DNA of 64,000 bases, from positions 1,736,001-1,800,000 of the forward strand of contig NZ_SHKY01000001.1 in the NCBI RefSeq assembly GCF_004217545.1. Direction: 5' to 3'. Of this stretch, positions 16,474-25,406 are shown in pieces; the stretch's first letter is position 1, and the number at the start of each line of letters is the position of its first letter. Origin of the DNA: Krasilnikovia cinnamomea (GTDB lineage Bacteria; Actinomycetota; Actinomycetes; Mycobacteriales; Micromonosporaceae). The notes beneath the pieces were generated by a model, which worked only from the letters and a program-made list of their open reading frames with translations, did not search any database and was not told the origin of the DNA. The position numbers were made by a program, and so were the translations under genes.

Positions 16474-17163
16474 GTGGCAGGAACGGGCTGGGTGGCGGTG
16501 ATCCCCGTGAAGCGGCTGGGTACGGCGAAGAGCCGGCTGCGGGGCGCCGTGGCCCCGGCACGCCACGCGGAACTCGCGCTGGCGATGCTGCGCGACACCG
16601 TGGCCGCGGTGCTCGACACCGCGGCCGTGGCGGAGCTGCTGGTGGTGACGGACGACCCGGACGCGGCCGGCGCGGTCGCCGAGCTGGGTGCCCGCCCGGT
16701 GCCCGACCACCCCGCGGCGGGCCTGAACGCCGCCCTGCGCCACGGCGCGGACACCGTCGCGGGCCTGTCGCATCCCCGGGTGGTGCTGGCGGGCGATCTT
16801 CCCGCGCTGCGCCCGGAGGAACTGGCGGCGGCGCTGTCCGCCGCCACGACGGCGCCACCGCCGCCCGCGCGGGCCGACGGGCGGGCGTTCGTCGCGGACG
16901 CGGCGGGCACCGGCACGGTACTGCTGGCCGCGCCGGTCGGGGTGCCGCTCGGGCCGCGCTTCGGCCCCGGCTCGGCGGGCGAACACGCGGCCTCGGGGGC
17001 GCGCCCGCTGGCGGGCGAGTGGCCGGGGCTGCGTCAGGACGTCGACACCCCGGCGGATCTGCGGGCGGTGCTGGCGTTGGGCGCGGGGGCGTTCACCTGC
17101 GGGCTGCTGCGTTCGCTGGGGCAGACCGAGGACTGCGCCGGTTCGGGCGCCCCGGCCCGGTAG
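16474..17163 (+). CDS. cofC: phosphoenolpyruvate/2-phospho-L-lactate guanylyltransferase
   Basis: CofC (FbiD in actinobacteria) activates phosphoenolpyruvate or phospholactate with GTP, an early step in coenzyme F420 synthesis. The 229-residue protein begins VAGTGWVAVIPVKRLGTAKSRL, carrying the conserved nucleotidyltransferase substrate motif, and later has VVLAGDLPALRPEEL with the metal-binding aspartate. The C-terminal GPRFGPGSAGEHA segment matches the family. It is divergent from plsC, the same arrangement I recall in mycobacteria beside ppk. Confidence 0.92.
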   Translation: MAGTGWVAVIPVKRLGTAKSRLRGAVAPARHAELALAMLRDTVAAVLDTAAVAELLVVTDDPDAAGAVAELGARPVPDHPAAGLNAALRHGADTVAGLSHPRVVLAGDLPALRPEELAAALSAATTAPPPPARADGRAFVADAAGTGTVLLAAPVGVPLGPRFGPGSAGEHAASGARPLAGEWPGLRQDVDTPADLRAVLALGAGAFTCGLLRSLGQTEDCAGSGAPAR

Positions 17164-17166
17164 CGT
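17161..17166 (+). promoter_or_regulatory. -10 box of a probable leaderless promoter
   Basis: TAGCGT overlaps the cofC stop codon and ends seven bases before the ATG at 17174. The gene may therefore have its own leaderless transcript besides cofC read-through. Confidence 0.45.
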
Positions 17167-17173
17167 ACGGGGT

Positions 17174-17371
17174 ATGCAGGGCACGGTTGCGACGTTCGAT
17201 CCGCAGACGCACACGGGCACGCTGCTGCTCGACGACGGCACGGAACTGGCGTTCGGAGCGGAGGCGTTCGCGCGCTCCGGTTTGCGCCTGCTGCGCCTCG
17301 GCCAGCGGCTGTCGGTGCGGCGGGATGCCTCGGGTGGCGTGACGGGTGTCCAGCTACCGGGAATCGACTGA
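17174..17371 (+). CDS. small cold-shock-like OB-fold protein
   Basis: The 65-residue protein begins MQGTVATFDPQTHTGTLLLDDG, which follows the strand pattern of cold-shock domains (GTV-xxF-xxxxGxGxxxxDDG), but the aromatic RNP1 and RNP2 residues of true Csp proteins are missing. Nucleic-acid binding is therefore uncertain. Similar short proteins accompany ppk in other actinobacteria. It lies between cofC (10-base gap) and ppk (54-base gap). Confidence 0.75.
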   Translation: MQGTVATFDPQTHTGTLLLDDGTELAFGAEAFARSGLRLLRLGQRLSVRRDASGGVTGVQLPGID

Positions 17372-17413
17372 GTCGACATGCCGGTGTTCATTCCCCGTTA
17401 ACCACGATCGGGC

Positions 17414-17419
17414 AATGAT
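17414..17419 (+). promoter_or_regulatory. -10 box of a probable leaderless promoter (ppk)
   Basis: AATGAT ends six bases before the ATG at 17426. This spacing supports the long ppk start over the internal ATG at 17684. Confidence 0.45.
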
Positions 17420-17425
17420 GGAGCA

Positions 17426-19795
17426 ATGAGCACCCCGCCCGTCGGCCCTAACACGATCGTGCCCGGATCGGCCCGGGCGACCGCTTCCGGATCGCGGCAG
17501 GGCGGGGCTGACGGCTCCCGGCAACGCGGGCCCGACGGGCGCTTCCTGCCCCGCCCGGCGACCGGGGAAGTCCCCACCGCTCCGCCCCAGCGCTCGGCCG
17601 CCACACCGCCCGGTCCTCGTGCCGGGGAGCCCGCCGCACCGGCCCAACCCACCACATCCGCCACCCCACCGACGGAGCTCGTCATGACCGCCGCCCCGCC
17701 GACCGCACCGGACGAGGTCACCGAGGACCCACTGCCGGAGGATCGTTTCCTCAACCGCGAGCTGTCCTGGCTCGACTTCAACGCCCGCGTCCTGGCGCTG
17801 GCCGAGGACCCCGGCACCCCGCTGCTGGAACGCGCCAAGTTCCTCGCCATCTTCGCCAGCAACCTGGACGAGTTCTACATGGTCCGGGTGGCCGGCCTGA
17901 AACGCCGCCTCAAGGCGGGTCTGCCCAAGCGCGGCGGCGACCGGGTCTCGCTCCGCTTCCAGCTGGAGATGATCAACGAACGGGCCGCCGACCTGGTGAC
18001 CCGCCACGCCGCCTGTTTCGGCGAGGAGGTCCGTCCGAAGCTGTCCGCCGAGGGCATCGAGCTGGTCGGCTGGGAGGAACTGGACGCGCCCGAGCGCGAG
18101 CGGCTGCACACGTTCTTCCGGGAGCAGGTGTTCCCGGTCCTCACCCCGCTGGCGGTGGACCCGGCGCACCCGTTCCCGTACATCTCCAGCCGGTCGCTGA
18201 ATCTGGCCGTGGCGCTGCGCGACCCGGCCGACGCCAGCTCGGAGCTGTTCGCCCGGGTCAAGGTGCCCAACAACGTGGCGCGCTTCGTCACGGTCCAGAA
18301 CGACAGCCGGGGCGTACGGTTCCTGCCGGTCGAGGAGCTCATCGCGGTCCACCTCGACCAGCTCTTCCCCGGCATGCAGATCCTGGAGTGGCACCTGTTC
18401 CGGGTCACCCGCAACGCCGAGCTCGAGGTCGACGAGGACCGCGACGAGGACCTGCTGCAGGCGCTGGAACGCGAGCTGGCGCAGCGCCGCTTCGGCCCGC
18501 CGGTACGGCTGGAGGTGGCCGCGTCCATCAGCGACCACGTGCTCGACCTGCTGACCCGCGAGCTGGAGATGGAGAGCGAGGACGTGCTGCGGGTGCCGGG
18601 CCTGCTCGACCTGTCCGCGCTGTGGCAGGTGTTCAACGAGTGCGACCGCGACGACCTCAAGGACCGCTCGTTCGTCCCGGCGACCCACCCGCAGCTGGCC
18701 GACGGCGAGGTGCCGCGCAGCGTCTTCAACCGGCTGCGCGAGTGCGACATCCTGGTGCACCACCCGTACCACTCGTTCTCGACCAGCGTGCAGCGCTTCA
18801 TCGAGCAGGCCGCCGCCGACCCGCACGTGCTGGCCATCAAGCAGACGCTGTACCGCACCAGCGGCGACTCCCCGATCGTCGACGCGCTGGTCGACGCGGC
18901 CGAGGCGGGCAAGCAGGTGGTGGTGCTGGTCGAGGTGAAGGCCCGCTTCGACGAGGTCGCGAACATCGGCTGGGCGCGCACGCTGGAGAAGGCCGGCTGC
19001 CACGTCGTCTACGGCCTGGTCGGGCTCAAGACGCACTGCAAGACCTCGCTGGTGGTGCGCCAGGAGGGCAACCAGTTGCGCCGCTACTGCCACATCGGCA
19101 CGGGCAACTACCACCCCAAGACCGCCCGACTGTACGAGGATTTCGGCATGCTCACGGCCGATCCGGAGGTCGGCGCGGACGTCACAGATCTGTTCAACGT
19201 GCTCACCGGCTACAGCCGCCAGACGACGTACCGGCGGCTGCTCGTCGCCCCGCACAGCGTGCGGGCGGGCCTGATCGAGCGGATCGAGGAACAGGCGCGG
19301 ATCGCCCGCGCGGGCGGCGACGCCCTGGTGCAGTTCAAGGTGAACTCGCTCGTGGACGAGGAGACCGTCGACGCGCTGTACCGCGCGTCCCAGGCGGGCG
19401 TACGGATCGATCTGGTGATCCGGGGCATGTGCGCGCTGCGCCCGGGGATCGCGGGGCTGTCGGACAACATCCGGGTGCGCTCGATCGTCGGGCGCTTCCT
19501 GGAGCACTCGCGGGTGTTCCGGTTCGGCGCGGGCGACGACGCGGAGTACTGGATCGGCTCGGCCGACCTGATGCACCGCAACCTGGACCGCCGGGTCGAG
19601 GCGCTGGTCCGGGTGACCCTGCCGTCGGCCCAGCAGGACCTGCGCAACGTGCTGGAGATGGCGATGAGCGACGACAGCGAGTGCTGGGAGCTCACCGGCG
19701 ACGGCAACTGGCACCGGCGGGCCTCGACCCCCGCCGAACCGCACATCCACCTGCAGGAGGCGCTGCTGCGGCGGGTCACCGGGAAGGCCGGCTGA
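17426..19795 (+). CDS. ppk: polyphosphate kinase 1
   Basis: Ppk1 reversibly polymerises the gamma-phosphate of ATP into polyphosphate. The conserved protein begins [21 protein letters not shown], continues with the [17 protein letters not shown] [17 protein letters not shown] block and has the HIGTGNYH segment. H556 there corresponds by position to the autophosphorylated histidine. The product is 789 residues from the ATG at 17426 or 703 from the ATG at 17684, which has GGAG six bases upstream. The extra 86 residues are low-complexity Pro/Ala/Thr, so the start is uncertain; a leaderless promoter favours the long form. mutT1 follows without a gap. Confidence 0.94.
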   Translation: MSTPPVGPNTIVPGSARATASGSRQGGADGSRQRGPDGRFLPRPATGEVPTAPPQRSAATPPGPRAGEPAAPAQPTTSATPPTELVMTAAPPTAPDEVTEDPLPEDRFLNRELSWLDFNARVLALAEDPGTPLLERAKFLAIFASNLDEFYMVRVAGLKRRLKAGLPKRGGDRVSLRFQLEMINERAADLVTRHAACFGEEVRPKLSAEGIELVGWEELDAPERERLHTFFREQVFPVLTPLAVDPAHPFPYISSRSLNLAVALRDPADASSELFARVKVPNNVARFVTVQNDSRGVRFLPVEELIAVHLDQLFPGMQILEWHLFRVTRNAELEVDEDRDEDLLQALERELAQRRFGPPVRLEVAASISDHVLDLLTRELEMESEDVLRVPGLLDLSALWQVFNECDRDDLKDRSFVPATHPQLADGEVPRSVFNRLRECDILVHHPYHSFSTSVQRFIEQAAADPHVLAIKQTLYRTSGDSPIVDALVDAAEAGKQVVVLVEVKARFDEVANIGWARTLEKAGCHVVYGLVGLKTHCKTSLVVRQEGNQLRRYCHIGTGNYHPKTARLYEDFGMLTADPEVGADVTDLFNVLTGYSRQTTYRRLLVAPHSVRAGLIERIEEQARIARAGGDALVQFKVNSLVDEETVDALYRASQAGVRIDLVIRGMCALRPGIAGLSDNIRVRSIVGRFLEHSRVFRFGAGDDAEYWIGSADLMHRNLDRRVEALVRVTLPSAQQDLRNVLEMAMSDDSECWELTGDGNWHRRASTPAEPHIHLQEALLRRVTGKAG

Positions 19796-20677
19796 GTGTC
19801 CCCGCCGGTCCGGGCCGCCGGCGGGATCCTGTGGCGGCGGGCGGGTGACGAGACGCGGATCTGCGTGGTGCACCGCCCGGCACACGACGACTGGAGCCTG
19901 CCGAAGGGCAAGTTGCACACCGGGGAGCACTCCCTGGTCGCCGCCGTACGGGAGGTGTTCGAGGAGACCGGGGTGCGCGGCCGGCCACAGCTGCGCCTGC
20001 CCGAGGTGTCGTACGTCCTGCCGGACGGCGTACCGAAGACCGTGGACTTCTGGCTGATGCGCGCGGCCGACGGGCCCGCCGGGCAGCCCGCGGATCCGGC
20101 CGAGGTGGACGGGGTCGACTGGCTGACGCCGCGGGCCGCGATGCGGCGCCTGACCTACGGCGTCGACGCGCGGCTGGTGGAGCACGCCATGGACCTGCCG
20201 CCGGTGACTTCGGTGGTGGCGCTGATCCGCCACGGGCGGGCCGGGCAGCGGGCCGCATGGGCGGGCCCGGACGCGTTGCGGCCACTGGATCCGGAGGGGT
20301 TGCGCCAGGCCGCGACGTTGGCGGAGGTGCTGGCGCTGCTCGAGCCGCGCCGCCTGGTCACGGCGCCGCCGGTGCGCTGCGTGCAGACGGTGCAGCCGCT
20401 GGCGGACCGGCTGGGCCTGCCGCTGGAGCAGGACGCGACGATGGCCGAGCCGCCGGAGCCGGACGAGGCGCCGCAGCGGGCGAAGGCCGCCGCGGCCCGC
20501 CTGGCGCTGGTGCGGATGGACGCGACGGCCGTGGTGTGCACCCAGGGCAAGCTGATCGCGCCGCTGCTGGCCCTGCTGGACAACGCGGACGATCCGGTGC
20601 CCTACAAGACGCCCAAGGGCGGCGGCTGGGTGCTCACGTGGTCGGGCGAGCGCCTGATCGGTCTGACGCGGCTCTGA
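19796..20677 (+). CDS. mutT1: MutT1-like Nudix hydrolase fused to histidine phosphatase
   Basis: This two-domain protein of 293 residues has a complete Nudix box (G38, E44, REVFEETGV at 52-60) and a C-terminal phosphoglycerate-mutase-like domain with the RHG catalytic motif at 145-147. Mycobacterial MutT1 of this architecture hydrolyses 8-oxo-GTP species and diadenosine polyphosphates, protecting nucleic acid precursors from oxidation; that role is inferred here. The GTG start directly follows the ppk stop, so the two are coupled. Its last 44 bases overlap a convergent minus-strand gene. Confidence 0.9.
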   Translation: MSPPVRAAGGILWRRAGDETRICVVHRPAHDDWSLPKGKLHTGEHSLVAAVREVFEETGVRGRPQLRLPEVSYVLPDGVPKTVDFWLMRAADGPAGQPADPAEVDGVDWLTPRAAMRRLTYGVDARLVEHAMDLPPVTSVVALIRHGRAGQRAAWAGPDALRPLDPEGLRQAATLAEVLALLEPRRLVTAPPVRCVQTVQPLADRLGLPLEQDATMAEPPEPDEAPQRAKAAAARLALVRMDATAVVCTQGKLIAPLLALLDNADDPVPYKTPKGGGWVLTWSGERLIGLTRL

Positions 20678-21092
20678 GTCCGGTACGGCCACCCACGCGC
20701 CGGCGCACCGCGGGCTGCGAGTCGGCCCGCCAGTAGCCGACCAGGTCACCGGTGAGCCAGCGGGCCCGCCACAGCTCGTCGGCACGCGGTTCCCAGTCCC
20801 GGTACGGCAGCAGCGCCGCCCGCCACGAGAGCACGCTGGCGAGATACCACCCGAGCAGCGGCACGATCGCGATCACCGCGTCGCGCCGGCGGTACGACGT
20901 GTACGGGGCGAGGGCGTACACCGCGACGGCGGACCAGCCGCAGGTGATCAGCCAGTCCAGCACGCCCCAGCCGGTCCAGCCCTCGGTCAGGCTGCCGAGG
21001 GTCCAGCCGGGCACGACGGCGGCGGCGAAGATGCCCGCGGCCAGCGCCGAACGGCTCACCAGCCCGCGCGGCCGCGACGGTCTGCGCTTCAT
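20634..21092 (-). CDS. hypothetical multi-pass membrane protein
   Basis: I do not recognise this 152-residue protein. It has a basic N-terminus (MKRRPSRPRG), three hydrophobic segments (roughly 15-35, 45-65 and 72-92) and a hydrophilic, Arg-rich C-terminal third containing WRARWLTGDLVGYWRAD. The ATG at 21092 is preferred because earlier in-frame codons fall in the hup terminator. Its 3' end overlaps the 3' end of mutT1 by 44 bases on the opposite strand, so the C-terminal residues are constrained by both genes. Confidence 0.65.
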   Translation of the reverse strand: MKRRPSRPRGLVSRSALAAGIFAAAVVPGWTLGSLTEGWTGWGVLDWLITCGWSAVAVYALAPYTSYRRRDAVIAIVPLLGWYLASVLSWRAALLPYRDWEPRADELWRARWLTGDLVGYWRADSQPAVRRRVGGRTGLRAASDRSGARPTT

Positions 21093-21135
21093 GCCCGGAC
21101 GGTAGGTGCCGCGATGTGGGCGCCGCGCGAACACG

Positions 21136-21170
21136 CGAAAGGCGTCCACCGTACGGGTGGACGCCTTTCG
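21136..21170 (-). terminator. terminator downstream of hup
   Basis: A 15-bp perfect inverted repeat (21136-21150 with 21156-21170) with a five-base loop lies 28 bases beyond the hup stop on the minus strand. The arms end in CTTTCG, giving a short T-run. Confidence 0.8.
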
Positions 21171-21197
21171 GTGGGCGGCGGGCGGACCCGCCGCCGC

Positions 21198-21902
21198 TCA
21201 GGCCTTGCGGGTGCGGGCCGTGGTGGCCTTCGCGGCGGACGTGGTGCGTGCCGTCGCGGAGGCGGTCTTCTTCGCGGTGGTCTTCTTGGCCGCCGCGGTC
21301 TTGGTCGCCTTGGCCGGCGCCCTGGTGGCGGCGGTCTTGCGGGCGGTGGTGGCCTTGGCCGTGGTCTTCTTGGCCGCCGCGGTCCGCGCCGTCTTGGCCG
21401 GTGCCGTCTTGCTGGCAGCGGTCTTGCGGGCCGTGGTGGTCTTCTTGGCCGCGGTCCTGGCGGTCTTGGCCGGTGCCGTCTTGCTGGCGGCGGTCTTGCG
21501 GGCCGTGGTGGCCTTGGCCGTGGTCTTCTTGGCCGCCGCGGACTTCGCGGTCGACTTGGTGGCGGTGGCCTTGGCCGGGGCGGCCTTCGCGGCGGTCTTC
21601 TTGGCGGCAGCGGCGGCCTTGGCCACCTTGCCGCTGGCGACCATGTCGCGGAAACCGGTGCCCGGCTTGAAGGCCGGCACGGACGTCTTCTTCACCTTGA
21701 CCGGTTCGCCGGTGCGCGGATTGCGCGCGGTACGGGCATTACGGACCCGTTTTTCGAAGACGCCGAACCCGGTAATGGCTACTCGGTCGCCCTTGGTGAC
21801 GGCATTCTGTACCTCGCTGATGACCGCATCCAGCGCCGCCGTCGCCGACTTCCGGTCCCCCAGTCGGGCGGCGAGCGCCTCGATGAGCTCGGCCTTGTTC
21901 AC
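21198..21902 (-). CDS. hup: HU-family DNA-binding protein with Lys/Ala-rich tail
   Basis: This nucleoid protein bends and compacts DNA. The first 90 residues are a canonical HU fold: [20 protein letters not shown], then [25 protein letters not shown] with the DNA-contacting arm. The remaining 140 or so residues are a Lys/Ala/Thr tail resembling histone H1, as in mycobacterial HupB and Streptomyces HupS. The GTG start follows GAGGGGAAA. The tail contains a duplicated block (see repeat). Its position before leuDC, with ppk and mutT1 beyond, repeats the mycobacterial order I recall. Confidence 0.95.
   Translation of the reverse strand: MNKAELIEALAARLGDRKSATAALDAVISEVQNAVTKGDRVAITGFGVFEKRVRNARTARNPRTGEPVKVKKTSVPAFKPGTGFRDMVASGKVAKAAAAAKKTAAKAAPAKATATKSTAKSAAAKKTTAKATTARKTAASKTAPAKTARTAAKKTTTARKTAASKTAPAKTARTAAAKKTTAKATTARKTAATRAPAKATKTAAAKKTTAKKTASATARTTSAAKATTARTRKA
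21366..21511 (-). repeat. tandem duplication inside the HU tail
   Basis: Two direct repeats of 71-74 bases (21366-21439 and 21441-21511) encode nearly the same block, [20 protein letters not shown] followed by Lys-Lys. They differ by a few bases and one Ala codon. Shorter related units flank them. Such tails are prone to slippage and length change between strains. Confidence 0.8.
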
Positions 21903-22018
21903 GGTTTCCCCTCCCGAACATGAGAACTGGCCCGATGCGAGCCATTCTGCGCGCACGCTATGCCCTTTGACCAGCAGACACAAACATCTGCATGAAAAAA
22001 CGCCTTGTGTCGCAACGA

Positions 22019-22052
22019 TTTCGCCCCCACCGGGGAGCCGGTGGGGGCGAAA
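22019..22052 (-). terminator. terminator after leuD
   Basis: A 15-bp perfect stem (22019-22033 with 22038-22052) with a GGAG loop lies 27 bases past the leuD stop. On the minus strand the hairpin is followed by TTT-containing sequence through its arm. It isolates leuCD from hup. Confidence 0.85.
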
Positions 22053-22079
22053 AGGACGGCTGGGCCTAGGGAATGGGGC

Positions 22080-22667
22080 TCAGGCGACGACCGGCTTGAA
22101 AGCCGGGCGGGCCTTCTCGAACGCCGAAATCGTGTCCGAGTGGCGCAGGGTCAGTCCGATGTCGTCGAGGCCCTCCATGAGCCGCCACCGGCTGAAATCG
22201 TCGATCGGGAAGGACCAGGCGGCGTCGTCCACGTGCACCTGACGGGCGCCGAGGTCGACCGTGATCTGCTTGGCGGGCTCGCTTTCGGCCAGGTCCCAGA
22301 GGGCCTCGACCGCCTTCAGCTCCAGCTGCACCGGCAGCAGGCCCTCTTTGAGGGCGTTGCCGCGGAAGATGTCGCCGAAGCGGGGCGCGATGACCACCTT
22401 GAAACCCCAGTCGCGCAGCGCCCAGACGGCGTGCTGCCGGGACGAGCCGGTCCCGAAGTTGGGGCCGGCGACCAGGATGGTGGCCCCGGTGTGGGCGGGG
22501 TTGTTGAGCACGAAGGCCGGGTCGTCCCGCCAGGCACCGAACAGCCCGTCCTCGAAGCCGGTGCGGGTCACCCGCTTCAGGTAGACGGCTGGGATGATCT
22601 GATCCGTGTCCACATCGGAACGGCGCAACGGGAGGACCGTACCGGTGTGGGTGGTGAACTTGTCCAT
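22080..22667 (-). CDS. leuD: 3-isopropylmalate dehydratase small subunit
   Basis: LeuD partners LeuC in isomerising 2-isopropylmalate to 3-isopropylmalate in leucine synthesis. The 195-residue protein has the swivel-domain hallmarks: [18 protein letters not shown] near the start and [17 protein letters not shown] mid-protein. The ATG at 22667 has GAGGG eight bases upstream; a longer in-frame extension would overlap leuC. The gene begins 16 bases after the leuC stop, so the pair is one operon. Confidence 0.97.
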   Translation of the reverse strand: MDKFTTHTGTVLPLRRSDVDTDQIIPAVYLKRVTRTGFEDGLFGAWRDDPAFVLNNPAHTGATILVAGPNFGTGSSRQHAVWALRDWGFKVVIAPRFGDIFRGNALKEGLLPVQLELKAVEALWDLAESEPAKQITVDLGARQVHVDDAAWSFPIDDFSRWRLMEGLDDIGLTLRHSDTISAFEKARPAFKPVVA

Positions 22668-22683
22668 GATCGATTCCCTCGGG

Positions 22684-24126
22684 TCACAGGTCGGACGGGG
22701 CGGCCAGCCGGCCCACCACGGCGGTGGCGGCGGCGACCTGCGGCGAGACCAGGTGGGTACGGCCACCCTTGCCCTGCCGGCCCTCGAAGTTGCGGTTGGA
22801 GGTCGAGGCGGCCCGCTGGCCGGGGTCGAGCGTGTCCGGGTTCATGCCCAGGCACATGGAGCAGCCGGCGAAGCGCCATTCGGCCCCGGCGTCGAGGAAG
22901 ACCTTGTCCAGCCCCTCCTGCTCGGCGGCCTCGCGGACCGCGTACGAGCCGGGCACGATCATCATCCGTACGCCCTGGTGCACCTGATGCCCGCGCAGCA
23001 CGTCGGCCGCGGCCCGCAGGTCCTCGATGCGGCCGTTGGTGCAGGAGCCGACGAAGACGACGTCGACCTCGACGTCCTTGAGCGGGGTGCCGGGCCGCAG
23101 GTCCATGTACTCCAGGGCGCGGCGGGCGGCGTTGCGCTCCACCTCGTCCACGAAGTCCTCGGGATCCGGGACGACGCCGTCGAGCGCGGTGCCCTGGCCG
23201 GGGTTGGTGCCCCAGGTGACGAACGGGTGGATCGCCGACGCGTCGAGGATCACCTCGGTGTCGTACTCGGCCCCCTCGTCGGACGGCAGCGTGCGCCAGT
23301 ACTCGACGGCGGCGTCCCAGTCGGCGCCCTGCGGCGCGTGCGCCCGGCCCTTGAGGTACGCGAACGTGGTCTCGTCCGGCGCGATCATGCCGGCCTTGGC
23401 GCCCCACTCGATCGACATGTTGCAGACGGTCATCCGGCCCTCCATGGAGAGCTTGCGGATGGCCTCGCCGCGGTACTCGACGATGTGGCCGTTGCCGCCG
23501 CCGGTGCCCACCTGGGCGATCAGCGCCAGGATCAGGTCCTTGGCGGTGACGCCGGGGTGCAGGTCGCCGACGACCGTGACGGCCATGGTCTTCGGTTTGG
23601 CCTGCGGCAGGGTCTGGGTGGCCAGCACGTGCTCGACCTCGCTGGTGCCGATGCCGAACGCCAGCGCGCCGAACGCGCCGTGGGTGGCGGTGTGCGAGTC
23701 GCCGCAGACGATCGTCGTGCCGGGCTGGGTGAGACCGAGCTGCGGGCCGATGACGTGCACAATGCCCTGTTCCGCGTTGCCGAGCGGGCGGATCTCGACG
23801 CCGAACTCCGCGCAGTTGCGGCGCAGCGTCTCGATCTGGGTCCGCGACGTCGTGTCGGCGATGGTGAACAGTTCGCCGCGGCGGGTGTTGAACGACGGGT
23901 CCGCGTAGCCCGTAGGGGTGTTGTGGTCTTCGGTTGCGAGCGTGAGGTCGGTGCGCCGGACCGCGCGCCCGGCCAACCGCAGGCCGTCGAAGGCCTGTGG
24001 GCTGGTCACCTCGTGCAGCAGGTGCAGGTCGATGTAGAGCAGATCGGGCTCACCCTCGGCTGCGCGCACGACGTGGTCGTCCCAGACCTTCTCGGCCAGG
24101 GTCCTCGGCTGAGTGACTCCCACCAT
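22684..24126 (-). CDS. leuC: 3-isopropylmalate dehydratase large subunit
   Basis: LeuC carries the [4Fe-4S] cluster of isopropylmalate isomerase. The 480-residue protein has [19 protein letters not shown] in the middle, [13 protein letters not shown], and CSMCLGMN near the end, supplying the cluster cysteines. Its ATG is preceded at exactly six bases by the -10-like TAGGAT, suggesting a leaderless transcript. The divergent IclR regulator starts 37 bases away, which places the regulator's binding site over the leuC promoter. Confidence 0.97.
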   Translation of the reverse strand: MVGVTQPRTLAEKVWDDHVVRAAEGEPDLLYIDLHLLHEVTSPQAFDGLRLAGRAVRRTDLTLATEDHNTPTGYADPSFNTRRGELFTIADTTSRTQIETLRRNCAEFGVEIRPLGNAEQGIVHVIGPQLGLTQPGTTIVCGDSHTATHGAFGALAFGIGTSEVEHVLATQTLPQAKPKTMAVTVVGDLHPGVTAKDLILALIAQVGTGGGNGHIVEYRGEAIRKLSMEGRMTVCNMSIEWGAKAGMIAPDETTFAYLKGRAHAPQGADWDAAVEYWRTLPSDEGAEYDTEVILDASAIHPFVTWGTNPGQGTALDGVVPDPEDFVDEVERNAARRALEYMDLRPGTPLKDVEVDVVFVGSCTNGRIEDLRAAADVLRGHQVHQGVRMMIVPGSYAVREAAEQEGLDKVFLDAGAEWRFAGCSMCLGMNPDTLDPGQRAASTSNRNFEGRQGKGGRTHLVSPQVAAATAVVGRLAAPSDL

Positions 24127-24132
24127 CTGGAC

Positions 24133-24138
24133 ATCCTA
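24133..24138 (-). promoter_or_regulatory. -10 box of a probable leaderless promoter (leuC)
   Basis: On the minus strand TAGGAT ends six bases before the leuC ATG. The whole divergent spacer is only 37 bases, so a repressor or activator bound here would affect both leuC and the IclR gene. Confidence 0.55.
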
Positions 24139-24163
24139 AATTCTGGGAGGTAAGTTTCGGCTT

Positions 24164-24862
24164 GTGGGACACAGTATGAGCGGTGTCGGCGTTCTCGACA
24201 AGGCGGTCGTCATCCTGGCCGCCTGCGTGGACGGCGCCAGCCTGGCCGAACTCGTCGACCGGACCAAGCTGCCGAGGGCCACCGCACACCGGTTGGCGCA
24301 GGCGTTGGAGATCCACCGGATGCTGGTCCGGGACACCCAGGGCCGGTGGCGCCCCGGACCCCGGCTCGGCGAACTGGCCAACGCCGCGCCCGACGTGCTG
24401 CTGACCGCCGCCGAGCCGTTGCTGGCCGCGCTCCGGGACGCCACCGGCGAAAGCGCCCAGCTGTACCTGCGCCGCGCCGACGAACGCATCTGCGTGGCCG
24501 CCGCCGAACGCGCCAGCGGCCTGCGCGACACCGTGCCGGTCGGCTCCGTGCTGCCCATGACCGCCGGGTCGGCCGCGCAGATTTTGCTGGCCTGGGAGCC
24601 GCCCGAGGCGGTCATGCCGCTGCTGCCCCGGTGCAAGTTCACCGGCCGTACCCTCGCCGAGGTGCGCCGCCGAGGCTGGGCGCAGAGCGTCGCCGAACGC
24701 GAGCCCGGGGTGGCGAGCGTCTCGGCCCCGATCCGGGACCGCACCGGCCGGGTCATCGCGGGCATCTCCATCAGCGGCCCGATCGAGCGCCTGGGCCGCC
24801 GCCCCGGCGAGCGGCACGCGATGGCGGTGGTCCGCGCCGGGCAGCGCCTGTCCGGCCTCTGA
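24164..24862 (+). CDS. ndgR: IclR-family regulator of leucine/amino-acid genes (NdgR/LtbR-like)
   Basis: The 232-residue protein has an N-terminal winged helix-turn-helix (LAELVDRTKLPRATAHRLAQAL) and a C-terminal IclR effector domain. Actinobacterial IclR proteins divergent from leuCD (NdgR in Streptomyces, LtbR in Corynebacterium) control leucine and other amino-acid genes, and the same arrangement is present here. The start may be GTG 24164 or ATG 24176; neither has an ideal ribosome site, although GGGAGG lies 13 bases before the GTG. Effector identity cannot be read from the sequence. Confidence 0.88.
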   Translation: MGHSMSGVGVLDKAVVILAACVDGASLAELVDRTKLPRATAHRLAQALEIHRMLVRDTQGRWRPGPRLGELANAAPDVLLTAAEPLLAALRDATGESAQLYLRRADERICVAAAERASGLRDTVPVGSVLPMTAGSAAQILLAWEPPEAVMPLLPRCKFTGRTLAEVRRRGWAQSVAEREPGVASVSAPIRDRTGRVIAGISISGPIERLGRRPGERHAMAVVRAGQRLSGL

Positions 24863-25036
24863 GCGACGCATCGTCGTCTCATGGCCAGGCCCGCGTGCGG
24901 GCTGACGAAGGATCCGACGTCGCCGCGGCAGGCCGTGGTCGGCGCGGGCGTGGTGCCGGTCACCCTGTCAGTCTGCGCCGCGTGCCCGTCTGGGCAGCCC
25001 ACCTGCGGAAAGAGCGCGTGGCCGGACAAAAGAACG

Positions 25037-25067
25037 CGGCCCGCGCCACCGTTGGTGGCGCGGGCCG
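25037..25067 (-). terminator. terminator of the tRNA transcript
   Basis: A 14-bp perfect stem (25037-25050 with 25054-25067) with a GTT loop lies 10 bases beyond the 3' end of tRNA-Glu. On the minus strand it is followed by TTCTTTTG, a fair T-run. Confidence 0.85.
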
Positions 25068-25077
25068 TCGCGCTTTG

Positions 25078-25150
25078 TAGCCCCGAAGGGATTCGAACCC
25101 TCGCTACCGCCTTGAGAGGGCGGCGTCCTAGGCCGCTAGACGACGGGGCC
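25078..25150 (-). tRNA. tRNA-Glu (anticodon CTC)
   Basis: The minus strand folds into a complete 73-base cloverleaf. The acceptor GGCCCCG pairs with CGGGGCT, the anticodon stem is CCGCC/GGCGG with loop CTCTCAA, and the T-loop is GTTCGAATC. Anticodon CTC at 25116-25114 reads GAG. The discriminator base is A, and CCA is not encoded. It lies downstream of tRNA-Gln on the same strand. Confidence 0.97.
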
Positions 25151-25235
25151 AGGACTTGCTTCCGCTCCTGCTCGGAACGGCGGGCCGAACTCTATCAGAA
25201 GTCCAGCACCACCGGCCTCGCGAGAGACGGTCGCG

Positions 25236-25307
25236 CTGGGGTACCAGGACTCGAACCTAGACTAACTGAACCAGAATCAGTCGGGCTGCCAATTACCCCA
25301 TACCCCA
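25236..25307 (-). tRNA. tRNA-Gln (anticodon CTG)
   Basis: The minus strand gives a 72-base cloverleaf. The acceptor TGGGGTA pairs with TACCCCA, the discriminator is G, the anticodon stem is ACTGA/TCAGT with loop TTCTGGT, and the T-loop is GTTCGAGTC. Anticodon CTG reads CAG. CCA is not encoded. It is probably cotranscribed with tRNA-Glu, 85 bases downstream. Confidence 0.97.
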
Positions 25308-25406
25308 TTGGTGCGGCTTGCCGCACCGGGTCAGAACTCTACCTGAGGCCATGATGCCCGCCAAATCCGGTTCCCGTCCCGCGAATCACCGCAGGCCGGA
25401 GGCCGG

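Noticed and set aside
17354..20785. 1143-codon open frame antisense to ppk and mutT1
   Set aside because: It is the mirror of strongly conserved plus-strand genes, with Arg/Gly/Gln/His-rich text typical of a shadow frame in high-GC DNA and no start signal.
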